A DNA stretch of 60,811 nt from Flavobacterium omnivorum (GTDB taxonomy: Bacteria > Bacteroidota > Bacteroidia > Flavobacteriales > Flavobacteriaceae): positions 1-60,811 of the forward strand of contig NZ_FNDB01000021.1 of assembly GCF_900099915.1 (NCBI RefSeq). The letters run 5' to 3'. The notes under the pieces are model-generated. The model saw only the letters and a program-made list of their open reading frames with translations. It was not told the origin of the DNA and did not search any database. The translations under genes were made by a program, and so were the position numbers. This document shows positions 7,391-17,471 of the stretch, one piece after another. Numbering within the stretch: position 1 is the stretch's first letter; every line of letters starts with the position of its first letter.

Positions 7391-8293
7391 ATGAGAAAAA
7401 TTTTTTATTATCTAATTTTTGCCGGCATTATTACTTCCTGCTCTCCCAATCCTTACAAAAAAAGTGAGAAAGTATATGACGAGAAACTTAAATCATTAAA
7501 AGAAACTATTTCAAATAAAGATCCGCATCCGTTGCCGGTCATTCCTCATGTAATACTAAATATTGATACTTTATACACACAGCAATTACAGACTTATAAG
7601 GACACGATTTTCAAAATGGGTTCTACCCCATTAGAAAACGGAATCAATACAGAATGGATAGGAACGGTAAATTTTAACCTGCGAAAACCCAACTTAATCA
7701 TTATTCATCATACGGCACAAGATTCTCTGCAACAAACCTTAAACACGTTTACAAAAATAGCACCGCAAGTAAGCGCTCATTATGTAATTTCAGATGATGG
7801 TAAAGTGGTTCAAATGTTAAATGACTATTTAAGAGCTTGGCACGCTGGAAATGGTTCTTGGGGAAAAAATACAGATATTAATTCTACATCAATAGGTATT
7901 GAACTAGACAATAATGGATCTGAAGTTTTTTCTGAACTGCAAATCAATAGTTTACTAGCTCTTTTAACTAAGTTGAAAAAAGACTACAATATTCCGGCTC
8001 AAAATATTATTGGTCACGCTGATATTGCACCAACGCGGAAAAAAGATCCAAGTGCTCTATTTCCATGGAAAATATTAGCTGAAAAAGGGTTTGGAATTTG
8101 GCCTGATGCTTTTTTAGAGACAGCTCCCACTACTTTCAATATAGAACAAGGGTTACGAATCATAGGATATGATACTAAGAATTTGTCCGCTGCAATTATC
8201 GCATTCAAGCTACATTTTATTCAAACTGAAGTAAATGATCTTTTAGATGAAAAAACGATAAACACTATTTATTCTATTTATAAAAAGCAATAA
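7391..8293 (+). CDS. N-acetylmuramoyl-L-alanine amidase (AmpD/amidase_2 type), lipoprotein
   Basis: A lipoprotein signal ending ITSCSPNP predicts membrane anchoring. The amidase_2 domain spans about residues 95-230: LIIIHHTAQDS with the first zinc histidine, SAHYVISDDGKV, the conserved WHAG, SIGIEL, and GHADIAPTRKKDPSALFPW carrying the second histidine and the aspartate ligand. These enzymes cut the amide bond between muramic acid and the stem peptide, so a role in cell-wall turnover or recycling is likely. The C-terminal part (DAFLETAPTTFN to IYKKQ) matches the peptidoglycan-binding-like tail common in this family. Confidence 0.9.
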   Translation: MRKIFYYLIFAGIITSCSPNPYKKSEKVYDEKLKSLKETISNKDPHPLPVIPHVILNIDTLYTQQLQTYKDTIFKMGSTPLENGINTEWIGTVNFNLRKPNLIIIHHTAQDSLQQTLNTFTKIAPQVSAHYVISDDGKVVQMLNDYLRAWHAGNGSWGKNTDINSTSIGIELDNNGSEVFSELQINSLLALLTKLKKDYNIPAQNIIGHADIAPTRKKDPSALFPWKILAEKGFGIWPDAFLETAPTTFNIEQGLRIIGYDTKNLSAAIIAFKLHFIQTEVNDLLDEKTINTIYSIYKKQ

Positions 8294-8805
8294 TTAGTAC
8301 CCATCTAAAATTAAAAAACGGCTTCTAGATCACTCAACAGCCTATTTTTAGCCACACTAGCTATCATACAATATCACAGAAATCTAGAGTGCTCCTACTA
8401 AATAATGTTTAGTCAAGCCCCTATTTTTACATTGATGTATAGGAAATTAAAAGCCAAAACAACTAAATTATTGCAATTAAATGTTCACCTATGTAGTACA
8501 ATTAACTACATGTACGCAAGGATAGATCGATAAAAAATTAGTGAAATTTAATTCCATATTCAAAGATGAGTTCATGATTTCAAAATTGATAGTTTGTGAT
8601 AAAAACATTTATTTAAACCACGGCTAGAACGTTACAAAGCGTTTAGTTTAATCATTTAATACAGAGCAATAGCTATTTTAACCAACGACCTTTTCAATAC
8701 AATAATTCCAACACTTTTCCTCTTCTAGGATCAAAAAAGAACGAATCGTTGCAAAAAATTCACTTTTCATTATTTAGATTTTATTCCCTTTACCTTATAA
8801 AAAAA
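8294..8805. other. Intergenic region between convergent genes
   Basis: This AT-rich stretch of about 510 bases has no convincing coding frame. It contains CCTATTTTTA at 8341 and CCCTATTTT at 8419, the same motif that recurs three times in the 9909-10499 region. Nothing else stands out. Confidence 0.5.
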
Positions 8806-8835
8806 CTGCCAAAATACTTAAAAGCATTCTGGCAG
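8806..8835 (-). terminator. Terminator of the beta-barrel porin gene
   Basis: CTGCCAAAATACTT pairs with AGCATTCTGGCAG, with two mismatches, around a short A-rich loop. It is flanked by long A-runs on the plus strand, which give a T-run on the minus strand after the stem. It lies 23 bases beyond the stop codon at 8859. Confidence 0.8.
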
Positions 8836-8858
8836 CAAAAAAAAAAATAGTATTGGAA

Positions 8859-9908
8859 TTAGAATGAATAGGTGGTTGCGAGTAAAGCATAAGCAGTTAC
8901 TCCTTTTGGTGCAGCATCACTATTTGAAAAGATATCCTCTGAGGCCATATCTACACGAAACTCTGGTATGATAGTGAGATTCCCCACTTTATAATTTAAG
9001 GACAAGGTATTGCCCACAACGCTGGTCCCAGCAAGCAAACCTAGTCCTGCAGTAGCCTCCTTAGCATCTAAATATTCCAATCTGTAGGCTAAACTTAAAG
9101 ATTCTTTAAAAGTTACATTTGCATATCCTACTAAAGAAAACCATTCGCCATCTAACGTACTATTAGCATCATTATTTGTCATTGCGTACGTACCATTGAA
9201 TCCTAGTGAAAAAATGTTACTTACTTTTTTTGTTCCCACAAAGTCAAATTGGGTTTTATTTTCGTCTGAAGATGGATTACTACTCCCTGAAGTTACATTA
9301 AAGTAAGCACTCCCGCTATCTCCCAAAAATGCTACCTGCCCGATAAATGTTTTCTGAGAGGAACCCGCCTCTATTGCTGTTTTGAAATCAGTTGGGTTCG
9401 AAACACCAGCCATAAGACTAAACTTTCCTGATGTATATTGTGCTTTTACACCCGTATTAAAGAAAGGACCATAGGTAAATGCATAAGACATACTGTAATT
9501 CTTGTTATCGACGGCATCCAATAATTCATATCCAATGTGAGTACCAAAGCTTCCAGCGGTTACTTTAAACTTATCTGAAAATTCATAAGTAAAATTCAAT
9601 TGTTTAATCATAAATGTTTCCGGCCCGTCATTATAAGTAAATTGAGCCGCTCTATTTCCAAAACCTAAATCTACAAAAACAGATGCTTTACCCATTTTAT
9701 GGGAAGCCTCTATAGAAGCCATTCCTAATTCAAAGGAGTTATGAGAATTCGTAAAACTCGTTAAACTGTTATCTACTCCGGAAAAATCATACTTGTAATA
9801 AGCGTCCGCTGATCCTGCAAAAGTAGTGGCAGGAGCAGGAGTTGTTTCTTGTGCAAATGTTAAGGTAGTTGTTAGTAAAAATACTAAAGTAGCTAGTTGG
9901 TTTTTCAT
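8859..9908 (-). CDS. Outer membrane beta-barrel porin (BBP2/OmpL-like)
   Basis: The protein has 349 residues with a Sec signal (MKNQLATLVFLLTTTLTFAQ), then a DAYYKYDFSG start and alternating strands rich in Gly, Tyr and Phe. It ends in an aromatic strand (YALLATTYSF), as barrels recognised by the BAM machinery do. The segment from FTYEFSDKFKVTAGSFGTH to YGPFFNTGVKAQY resembles the BBP2 porin family of Bacteroidetes. In relatives such porins often sit beside ammonium transport genes; no such gene is here. The long upstream region carries repeated CCCTATTTT motifs, which may point to specific regulation. Confidence 0.8.
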   Translation of the reverse strand: MKNQLATLVFLLTTTLTFAQETTPAPATTFAGSADAYYKYDFSGVDNSLTSFTNSHNSFELGMASIEASHKMGKASVFVDLGFGNRAAQFTYNDGPETFMIKQLNFTYEFSDKFKVTAGSFGTHIGYELLDAVDNKNYSMSYAFTYGPFFNTGVKAQYTSGKFSLMAGVSNPTDFKTAIEAGSSQKTFIGQVAFLGDSGSAYFNVTSGSSNPSSDENKTQFDFVGTKKVSNIFSLGFNGTYAMTNNDANSTLDGEWFSLVGYANVTFKESLSLAYRLEYLDAKEATAGLGLLAGTSVVGNTLSLNYKVGNLTIIPEFRVDMASEDIFSNSDAAPKGVTAYALLATTYSF

Positions 9909-10499
9909 GTTTGGTTGTTTTGATTCGTAATAAGTTGGATAATTAATCGCTTCTGGTTTTAATCTTTGGAGTTTTCAGACAGTATTAGATCAATAAATAA
10001 TTATTTTTAATGCCTTTTATACCCTAAAATTCTCTTTTTATTAAAGCGAATTTATTAACTTTTATCCCACTTGAATTACTATTTTCTACTTTTTTATCGA
10101 GATTTAAGAAAAATTATCAATAACGAAAAATGAATAAAATTAAATGTTTATTCCCTATTTTTTAGCACCTATTTTAAAAATTCAATAATGATGTTTTATT
10201 CTTGAACCCTATTTTATTTGGATATTTAACTATATTTTTAGTTTTTAAAACCTAAAATGTCATTTTTAAACATTTTATTTCAAACACACCCCCTTAAAAA
10301 ATACATTTTAATTAAAAATAAAAATATTTATCAAAAAATATAAAATAACAAATTATTTGATATATTCTTGCTAAAATAAAGTTACACCCTATTTTGACAG
10401 CGTCCAAACCATCGATCTAAAGCATCGAAACAAATAGATCTTCATTAATTTATGAAAATTTTAATTGTGTTTAGTTTCCTTTTTTATTATTTTTAGGAG
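9909..10499. promoter_or_regulatory. Divergent regulatory region with repeated CCCTATTTT motif
   Basis: This 591-base very AT-rich region separates the porin from a divergent small gene. CCCTATTTT occurs exactly at 10153, 10207 and 10387, and a shorter CCTATTTT at 10168; another exact copy is at 8419. All are in the same orientation. A 14-codon frame (MKILIVFSFLFYYF) at 10452-10496 ends three bases before the next gene's ATG. No clear TAnnTTTG element was found for either gene. Confidence 0.5.
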
Positions 10500-10805
10500 A
10501 TGAATCAAGTACTCGTCAAAACTTGTTTGTTTTTAGCATTGGTCACTTTCTCTTTTGTATGGATAAGTGATGGACTTGCTGTGCTAGCTGGTGATAAAAA
10601 ATTTGATTTTTACGAACAATCGGAAAAGAACTTAGAGGAAAATAATTTAGAAACCCAAACAAAAACACTTTTCCTAACGACTATTGAAAGTCACCACTCT
10701 TTAGAATTTTCTATTTTCGAAAAAATCAGTATTCATTCTAATGATTTGTTTAGCATGAAGGAATATGCCTTGCAAAACACTACTCCACCACCAAAGCAAG
10801 GATAA
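10500..10805 (+). CDS. Small membrane-anchored or secreted protein, unknown
   Basis: The 101-residue protein starts with a hydrophobic helix (LVKTCLFLALVTFSFVWIS), either a signal anchor or an uncleaved signal. A polar, acidic stretch follows (FYEQSEKNLEENN), and the chain ends in TTPPPKQG. AGGAG lies immediately against the ATG, an unusually short spacing. I recognise no family. The position across a motif-rich regulatory region from the porin suggests shared regulation, which is inference. A start further downstream is not excluded, but no better methionine lies before the hydrophobic segment. Confidence 0.6.
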   Translation: MNQVLVKTCLFLALVTFSFVWISDGLAVLAGDKKFDFYEQSEKNLEENNLETQTKTLFLTTIESHHSLEFSIFEKISIHSNDLFSMKEYALQNTTPPPKQG

Positions 10806-10884
10806 ACAATTCCAGCGTCCATAAAAAAAGAAAATACACGTACAAAAAGCTTTAAAAAACACCTAGATAAAAATCTATACTATA

Positions 10885-11364
10885 ATGAGAAATATATTCA
10901 CAATACTCGCACTTTCACTTACGGTCCCTGTGATGGCACAAACTCATGAGATCACAAAACATAACGGAGAAACAATGGAGGTAAACTTCATTAAAATTGA
11001 AAATGATTTAGTTTACTATACCAATGTAGAAAGCAACGAAGAAAAGAAAGTTAGCCAATTCGCAATTTCCCAATTACACGAAAAATCGAAAAATGAAGCT
11101 AAAACCATATCCGAAAAAATAATGCCATCTGGAAAGGCCGATTATACGAAAGTCATCGTGTTAAACGCCTCACAAACCGAAGGCTTACTGGAATCCGGTA
11201 CGATAACAAGCTTTTTAGGAAAAACTAAAGGAGAAACTAATCAATCCTTTAAGGATGGAGCTGCAAGAAGATTAAAACAAAATGCGGCTGATCAAGGATA
11301 TCCCTTTATTGTGATTCTTTCCACCAAGTCTAAAGATTTAAAAGCAGTTATGTATACCTATTAA
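10885..11364 (+). CDS. Secreted protein of unknown function
   Basis: The 159-residue product has a Sec signal (MRNIFTILALSLTVPVMAQ) and a short beta-rich part (ITKHNGETMEVNFIKIENDLVYYTN). The latter resembles small envelope domains that begin with an instruction-like strand pair. A linker and a second region follow, with KVIVLNASQTEG and RLKQNAADQGYPFIVIL. No catalytic motif is visible. It lies 79 bases after the preceding small gene and ends at a strong bidirectional terminator. Confidence 0.7.
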   Translation: MRNIFTILALSLTVPVMAQTHEITKHNGETMEVNFIKIENDLVYYTNVESNEEKKVSQFAISQLHEKSKNEAKTISEKIMPSGKADYTKVIVLNASQTEGLLESGTITSFLGKTKGETNQSFKDGAARRLKQNAADQGYPFIVILSTKSKDLKAVMYTY

Positions 11365-11426
11365 GAAAGGGGACATTTACATTGCAAGGAAAAACTCAAA
11401 GCGCTTTTGATAGGAGCGAAAAAATA

Positions 11427-11466
11427 AAACGAGAATAGAATTGTAAATACAATTTCTATTCTCGTT
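11427..11466. terminator. Bidirectional terminator
   Basis: AAACGAGAATAGAA pairs with TTCTATTCTCGTTT (14 bp) around a 12-base loop. A T-run follows on the plus strand and an A-rich flank precedes it. It serves the convergent genes ending at 11364 and 11508. Confidence 0.85.
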
Positions 11467-11507
11467 TTTTGATTAAACTGTAGCTTTCCCTTTGAAATAA
11501 AAAAATA

Positions 11508-12860
11508 TTATTCGATAACTAGTGATTTCATGTTCATAAATTCTTTGATTCCAACTGCTCCTAACTCCCTGCCATAACCAGATTTTTTTATTCCCCCAAA
11601 AGGAACTCTCGAATCCGAACGGACTAAGGAATTCACAAAAACATTTCCTGCTTCTATTTTTCTTGCTAGTTTATAGGCATGCTCACGGTCTTCAGTCCAG
11701 ATTGCAGCAGCTAATCCATATCTATGAGTATTGGCAATGGCGATCGCATCATTTTCATCTTTGGCTCTACTAACCGTTGCCAGTGGACCAAAAGTTTCTT
11801 CCTGAAATGCAATTGAATTAACGGCTACAAAATCAATTAAAGTAGGCTGAAAATTGCAGCTTTCCCACTCTCCTCCTACTATTAATTTCGCTCCTTGCTT
11901 TAGTGATTTTTCCAATTGATCACCTAAAGTTTCTGCTAAATCTAAGCGAGCCAAAGGTCCCATCTGAATTCCTTCTTGTACTGGATTACCCTGTTTTAAT
12001 GCTTTTATATTTTGCGTAAAAAGTGACACAAATGCATCAGCTACTTTTTCTGTAACTATAAAACGTTTTGCGCAGATGCAAGCCTGACCCGCGTTTAACA
12101 TTCGGGATTGTGCCGCAACGTGGGCAGCTTTCTCTAGATCAGCATCATTTAATACGATAAAAGCATCTGAACCTCCCAACTCCATAACTGTTTTTTTGAT
12201 GTGTTTCCCCGCAAGTGAAGCTACTGAAGAACCTGCACCCTCGCTACCGGTCAAAGTAATACCATGGACAATATTAGAGGCTATAACACTTTCGACCTGC
12301 GGTATTTCAATGCTTATTTGTTGAAAAACTCCTTCAGGAAAACCGGCTTCTAAAAAAGCACTTTCAATCGCTTTAGCACAGCCAATTACGTTGGATGAAT
12401 GTTTTAAAAGGGTAACGTTTCCTGCCATAATTGCTGGTGCGGCATAACGCAGTACTTGCCAAAAAGGATAATTCCATGGCATTATTGCAAAAACAGCTCC
12501 CATGGGATCATAAACAGACATGCTCTTGAATGGCGTGCTGTAGTATTCGTCTTGTAACATTTCCTTTGCATGCTCCGCGTAAAAATCACAATTACTTGCT
12601 GATTTTTCTACTTCAGCTATACTTTCAGCTATAATTTTGCCCATCTCATTCGTAATAAGCAATCCTAATTTTTCTTTATTTTCTCTTAAAATACCCGCAA
12701 GTCTTTGCATTTTATCTGCTCTTTGTTGAAAAGAAGTAGTTTTCCAATCTTTAAAAGCGTTTTCAGACAATTTAAGCTTGTGATTGAGTTGCGCATTTGT
12801 TAAAACTTCATGCTCAGCAATCACTTCTTGTGAAAATGGATTTATGGATTTAAAGATCAT
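11508..12860 (-). CDS. NAD(P)-dependent aldehyde dehydrogenase, succinate-semialdehyde type
   Basis: The 450 residues cover the aldehyde dehydrogenase fold. A cofactor-binding region includes MPWNYPFWQVLR and GNVTLLKHSS. The general base glutamate is in TVMELGGSDAFIVL, and the catalytic cysteine in NAGQACICAKRF. The end shows the PFGGIKKSGYGREL signature. The sequence is closest in feel to short succinate-semialdehyde dehydrogenases (GabD/Sad type), which oxidise the semialdehyde from GABA or polyamine breakdown; substrate choice cannot be proven from motifs. It is a single-gene unit with its own terminator. The start MIFKSINPFSQEV fits family N-termini. Confidence 0.88.
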   Translation of the reverse strand: MIFKSINPFSQEVIAEHEVLTNAQLNHKLKLSENAFKDWKTTSFQQRADKMQRLAGILRENKEKLGLLITNEMGKIIAESIAEVEKSASNCDFYAEHAKEMLQDEYYSTPFKSMSVYDPMGAVFAIMPWNYPFWQVLRYAAPAIMAGNVTLLKHSSNVIGCAKAIESAFLEAGFPEGVFQQISIEIPQVESVIASNIVHGITLTGSEGAGSSVASLAGKHIKKTVMELGGSDAFIVLNDADLEKAAHVAAQSRMLNAGQACICAKRFIVTEKVADAFVSLFTQNIKALKQGNPVQEGIQMGPLARLDLAETLGDQLEKSLKQGAKLIVGGEWESCNFQPTLIDFVAVNSIAFQEETFGPLATVSRAKDENDAIAIANTHRYGLAAAIWTEDREHAYKLARKIEAGNVFVNSLVRSDSRVPFGGIKKSGYGRELGAVGIKEFMNMKSLVIE

Positions 12861-13096
12861 GTTCGTTGTATTTAAAATTCGTTGTAAAGGTAGTTAGGAA
12901 GCAGCTGAAAATATTTTCAAAATCATGCTAAAGCTAATCAAATGCTTTTTATAATATCTGCTTGAAAAGAAATCAGTTTGGTAATTAGAAATCTCTACTA
13001 TAGAATAAACTGTAAACATAAGATTTTAGATTCTTACGTTTATTGTCAATTAAAAAAATTGACTTTATAGCGTTCTTTAGCGTAATGGTATGGAAT

Positions 13097-15208
13097 TTAT
13101 GAATTAATTTCCATAAAAATCGAATCTAACAATTCAAATATTTTTTCTTTATCCAATGGTTTTGTAATGTAATCGACAAAACCAAACTGCAAGATTTTTT
13201 CTCTATCTTCAAAAGAAGAATAAGCAGTCTGCGCTATTACAGGAAGCTCTGGTTTAATGGCTCTTATTTGTTCGAATGCTTCGAAACCATTTAAAATAGG
13301 CATTTTGATGTCCATAAAGACCAAACTAATATTAGGATTTTCAACACAAATATCTACAGCTTCTTGGCCATTATGAGCTCGCAAAACCGTATGATTTTTT
13401 GATTCAATAATTTTCTTTAACAACAAGAAATTAATATTATCGTCCTCAGCAATTAAAATTATTTCGTTCTCATGATTACCCGAAAACGAAATTGACTTCT
13501 TTTGAATATTTGTATTTATTGTTTGATCAAACTGCAAGGGTATTGTAAACGTAAAAATAGATCCAAACCCTATTGTCGATTTCACATTTATTTCGCCACC
13601 TAACATTTCGACATAGGCTTTAGTAATAGACAAACCAAGGCCGAGTCCTGTTGTGTCATTTGTGGAATTATCTTCAATTCTTCTGAAGCGATCAAAGATG
13701 ATTTTTAAATAATTTTCACTAATTCCAAGGCCCGAATCTTCGATCGTAAACTCTAAAAGTTCTTTTTGTTTATTTATTTTATATCCAAAGGAAACAAAAC
13801 CTTTCTCTGTAAATTTAACGGCATTTGTAATTAAATTTACGATAATCTGTTTCAGTTTCGTTTCGTCAGTAATAATAGTGCCTTGCAGAATCTCAGGATT
13901 TTTTACAATATAAAACTCGATCTCTTTATCTTTGGGAATAGTAATCTTAATGGCGTGATATAGTTCCGCAACACATTTTTCTAAATCCAACCCCTTATAA
14001 TTTGGCGTAATTTGCTTGGCATCAATCTTAGACATTTCAATCAAATCTTCAATAATGGAAACCAAGCTATTTCCGCTATTTTTTATGATTTTTAAATAGT
14101 CTATTTTTTCCTTTTCTTTCAAATTAGCATCCATTAGTAAATCACTAAAGCCAATTATGGCATTCATGGGAGTCCTAATCTCATGCGACAAATTAGCCAA
14201 AAAAGCAGATTTTAAAGTATCGCTTTCTTCTGCCTTTTGTTTAGCGATTTCTAATTGTTTTCGTTGATTGCTATTTTCTTCAAAAAGATTCCCAATATAA
14301 CCAAACTCGCCTTTGGATTTTTTTAAACTCGATATTGAATTACTACTCCCTGTTTCTAAGATATTTTTAATTAATTTTAAAGGATCGTAAACCCATTTTT
14401 TAGTATAATAAATGAAAATCAAAATATTAATGATCGAAGCTATGACCACTATTAAAAGAATTTCTTTCGTTTTACTATAATTTAAATTAAAAGGTCTTTT
14501 AAAAAGCAACGTGCTTACTACATTATTTTTCCAATCCTTTAAATTTAGCCCAACAGTTACAAAATCATCTTCCGCCTTAATTTTTTGATTTGAAAATGCT
14601 AAACTAACTTTAGAACTACTAATATCTTCTAGAGACGCGAAAAAAGACGCATCTAAAAGTCGAGCCATAAAAAAATAACCGGAAGGTTTTGTTTTATTCT
14701 TTTTTGGATCATTAGAAGGATGTATAGTTGCACCAAAAACTTCAACAACACCCTCTGGAAGCTTAATATAGAACCTTTTAAATTTAGATTTATAAAGTGC
14801 AGTCATCATCTCCTTAGGAATAAAGTCAAAACTTTTAATCTTAGATGATCTTGTCTTATTTAATAATTTGCGGTCTAAATCATAAATTCCAATGTAATCT
14901 GCTTCGTAGGATTGAAATTCATTAGATACGTATTTATTATACCATTTATTATCCTTTGTTTTGGTAAATCGAACTAACTCATCCCAAAATGTAACATCCA
15001 TAACTGTGGCAGTTGGTGTTCTAGAGTTCAGTATAAATAAGGATTTTACTTCATTGTCATATCGACTGTGAGTAGTTTTATAAAAGTGCTGTTCTTCTTG
15101 AACGGTATAAAGGTATAAGGAAGTATAAAGTATAAAAAAGAATACAGTCGCTGAGGCAATCAGCAACAATAGTTTAAAATAAGTATTCAGGTTAATTAAT
15201 TTCTTCAT
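13097..15208 (-). CDS. Hybrid sensor histidine kinase/response regulator
   Basis: The 703-residue membrane kinase has transmembrane helices at about residues 12-34 and 248-268. They enclose a sensor domain whose NEVKSLF...VTFWDELVRF pattern resembles CHASE4. A short HAMP-like linker and coiled coil follow. The HisKA domain has phospho-acceptor H342 (NLSHEIRTPMNA). The HATPase domain has N-box VNLITNAVKF and glycine boxes EDSGLGIS and TTGLGLGLSI. A C-terminal receiver domain has acidic pocket EDD and phospho-acceptor D633 (FMDIKMP). No DNA-binding output is present, so phosphate may pass on to another protein. The unlinked Hpt protein at 38424 is a candidate partner by inference only. Confidence 0.93.
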   Translation of the reverse strand: MKKLINLNTYFKLLLLIASATVFFFILYTSLYLYTVQEEQHFYKTTHSRYDNEVKSLFILNSRTPTATVMDVTFWDELVRFTKTKDNKWYNKYVSNEFQSYEADYIGIYDLDRKLLNKTRSSKIKSFDFIPKEMMTALYKSKFKRFYIKLPEGVVEVFGATIHPSNDPKKNKTKPSGYFFMARLLDASFFASLEDISSSKVSLAFSNQKIKAEDDFVTVGLNLKDWKNNVVSTLLFKRPFNLNYSKTKEILLIVVIASIINILIFIYYTKKWVYDPLKLIKNILETGSSNSISSLKKSKGEFGYIGNLFEENSNQRKQLEIAKQKAEESDTLKSAFLANLSHEIRTPMNAIIGFSDLLMDANLKEKEKIDYLKIIKNSGNSLVSIIEDLIEMSKIDAKQITPNYKGLDLEKCVAELYHAIKITIPKDKEIEFYIVKNPEILQGTIITDETKLKQIIVNLITNAVKFTEKGFVSFGYKINKQKELLEFTIEDSGLGISENYLKIIFDRFRRIEDNSTNDTTGLGLGLSITKAYVEMLGGEINVKSTIGFGSIFTFTIPLQFDQTINTNIQKKSISFSGNHENEIILIAEDDNINFLLLKKIIESKNHTVLRAHNGQEAVDICVENPNISLVFMDIKMPILNGFEAFEQIRAIKPELPVIAQTAYSSFEDREKILQFGFVDYITKPLDKEKIFELLDSIFMEINS

Positions 15209-15882
15209 ATTGTAAGCAAATAAAAAAGAGAAAACAAAAACATCTTACTCAATTATTTGTAAGATATATCACTTTTTCTTGCTGGCGCAAGTTATGTTTT
15301 TTTTATGATAAAAAAAACTGCATCTATTTAAACTCATGAAGTTCATTATTATAACTTCTGTTTTACAATGGTAAACTTTCCAACAAAACCTTTAACTTAC
15401 CTGTTGCCAATTTTAAAGTACGCAATAGGTTTTTCCAACTAATTTTACAGTTTTACTTCTTGTTACATTCCACTTTGTTTTTATCCTTTAAAGGGCAAGA
15501 CGATCGGATTACAATGCTAACTTTTGTTCCACCACTACTGCACCTAGTGTTAAAATAAGCCATTGGTAAATTCAGTACTGTGCGTTATCAAATTAGTTGT
15601 CAGGAGTAATTTAAAATAAAATAATAATAATAATAATTAATTTTAGCCTATAATGGTTAGATTGTGGTGTATTCCTAAAAATTTTCAGGAAATTGGGTTG
15701 CCAATACAATTCGTAATTCGAAATAAAAATAATTTTGACAACATCAACAAGTACTCCATGTTCTCTTAGCTACAGGTTCAATCTAAAAATTCCCTTGGTA
15801 CTACTATCACTTCAATACTTGCAGTTCTGAAGTCAATTTTACTTTTTTTGCTTCATTTACATTTAAAGTGTATCCATAAAAA
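15209..15882. other. Intergenic region, no gene seen
   Basis: About 670 bases lie between the kinase promoter side and the carboxylase operon terminator. All frames are broken by stops. The only feature is a short AAT/ATA microsatellite near 15620-15640. Degraded coding sequence is possible but I recognise nothing. Confidence 0.4.
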
Positions 15883-15905
15883 AACCAGCTGGATTAGAGC
15901 TGGTT
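15883..15905 (-). terminator. Terminator of the acyl-CoA carboxylase operon
   Basis: AACCAGCT pairs with AGCTGGTT around a 7-base loop. An A-run on the plus strand side gives a minus-strand T-run. It lies 21 bases past the stop at 15927. Confidence 0.85.
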
Positions 15906-15926
15906 GCTTTATTTTTACCCAAAAAA

Positions 15927-17468
15927 TTACAAAGGGATGTTTCCGTGTTTTCTATTCGGAGTGACACTTTTTTTATTTTCAAGCATGCTAAATGCTTTTA
16001 TCAATTTGCGGCGAGTGTCTTGTGGTAAAATCACCTCATCTACAAAACCACGTTGTGCAGCAGTGTAAGGATTAGCAAACAAAGTGGCATATTCTGCTTC
16101 TTTTTCTAATAATTTTGCTTCATGATCGTCTGCATCGCTGATTTCTTTTTTGAAAATAATTTCAGAGGCACCTTTAGCTCCCATTACGGCAATTTCAGCA
16201 GTTGGCCAAGCAAAATTCATATCGGCACCAATATGTTTTGAATTCATCACATCATAAGCTCCTCCATAAGCTTTTCGAGTAATAACCGTCACTCTTGGCA
16301 CGGACGCTTCACTCAAGGCATACAATAATTTAGCCCCATGAACTATAATACCATTCCACTCCTGATCCGTTCCAGGTAAAAATCCCGGCACATCCACCAA
16401 AACCAATAAAGGAATATTAAAACAATCACAAAAACGGGTAAATCGTGCCGCTTTTTTGGAACTGTTCACATCCAAACAGCCTGCTAAAACCATAGGTTGA
16501 TTAGCAATAATACCAATGCTTTTTCCTCCCAATCGAGCAAAACCCACCAGAATATTTTCAGCATAATTTTTATGAACTTCAAAAAACGAATCTTCATCAA
16601 TAATCCCACCAATCACACTGTGCATGTCATACGGTTTATTAGGATTATCAGGAATTATATTTGATAATTGCTCCCGAATCTCATTCCCTAATTCATAAGG
16701 CAAATCGCGGGCAGTTTCTTTATTGCTCTGTGGCAAATAGCTCAGCAATCGCTTGAGATCCTCTAAACATTCTACATCATTTGCAGAAGTGCAGTGCGCC
16801 ACACCTGACTTAGTTGAATGCGTACTTGCCCCTCCTAATTCCTCTGAGGTCACAGTTTCATTGGTTACGGTTTTAACAACATTGGGTCCTGTGACAAACA
16901 TATAACTAGTATCTTCTACCATCATAGTAAAATCAGTCATGGCAGGAGAATAGACCGCCCCACCAGCGCAGGGGCCCATTATAGCTGAAATCTGAGGAAT
17001 CACTCCTGAAGCTTGAACGTTTCTATAAAAAATATCGGCATAACCACCCAGAGAACGCACCCCTTCCTGAATACGTGCTCCGCCAGAATCGTTTAATCCT
17101 ATCATTGGCGCTCCCATTTTGACCGCCATATCCATGACTTTACAAATTTTTTCGGCATGAGTTTCTGACAATGAACCGCCAAAAACCGTGAAATCTTGGG
17201 CAAATATATAAACCAATCTTCCATTTATAGCTCCGTATCCTGTAATAACACCATCGCCATAATACAATTCTTTTTCCATTCCAAAATCAGACGTACGGTG
17301 TGTGACCAACATTCCAATTTCTTCAAAAGATCCTTCATCCATTAAGTACTCAACACGCTCTCTAGCTGTTAATTTTTTATTGGAATGTTGTTTCTCGATT
17401 CGCTTTTTACCACCACCTAAATGCGCTTCGGCAATTTTATTGTTTAATACTTTTATTTTAGATTCCAT
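15927..17468 (-). CDS. Acyl-CoA carboxylase, carboxyltransferase (beta) subunit, propionyl-CoA type
   Basis: This 513-residue carboxyltransferase moves the carboxyl group from carboxybiotin to an acyl-CoA, most probably propionyl-CoA. The two crotonase-like halves are visible: the first with [46 protein letters not shown] and [14 protein letters not shown]; the second with [30 protein letters not shown] and [11 protein letters not shown]. The length is typical of PccB/MmdA proteins. It is the last gene of a BCCP-BC-CT operon, three bases after the biotin carboxylase stop. With no decarboxylase membrane subunit nearby, a carboxylase rather than a sodium-pump decarboxylase is favoured. Confidence 0.93.
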   Translation of the reverse strand: MESKIKVLNNKIAEAHLGGGKKRIEKQHSNKKLTARERVEYLMDEGSFEEIGMLVTHRTSDFGMEKELYYGDGVITGYGAINGRLVYIFAQDFTVFGGSLSETHAEKICKVMDMAVKMGAPMIGLNDSGGARIQEGVRSLGGYADIFYRNVQASGVIPQISAIMGPCAGGAVYSPAMTDFTMMVEDTSYMFVTGPNVVKTVTNETVTSEELGGASTHSTKSGVAHCTSANDVECLEDLKRLLSYLPQSNKETARDLPYELGNEIREQLSNIIPDNPNKPYDMHSVIGGIIDEDSFFEVHKNYAENILVGFARLGGKSIGIIANQPMVLAGCLDVNSSKKAARFTRFCDCFNIPLLVLVDVPGFLPGTDQEWNGIIVHGAKLLYALSEASVPRVTVITRKAYGGAYDVMNSKHIGADMNFAWPTAEIAVMGAKGASEIIFKKEISDADDHEAKLLEKEAEYATLFANPYTAAQRGFVDEVILPQDTRRKLIKAFSMLENKKSVTPNRKHGNIPL

Positions 17469-17471
17469 AAT

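Noticed and set aside
15615..15645. AAT/ATA microsatellite upstream of the carboxylase terminator
   Set aside because: It is a short low-complexity run in AT-rich DNA with no neighbouring gene start that would suggest phase variation.
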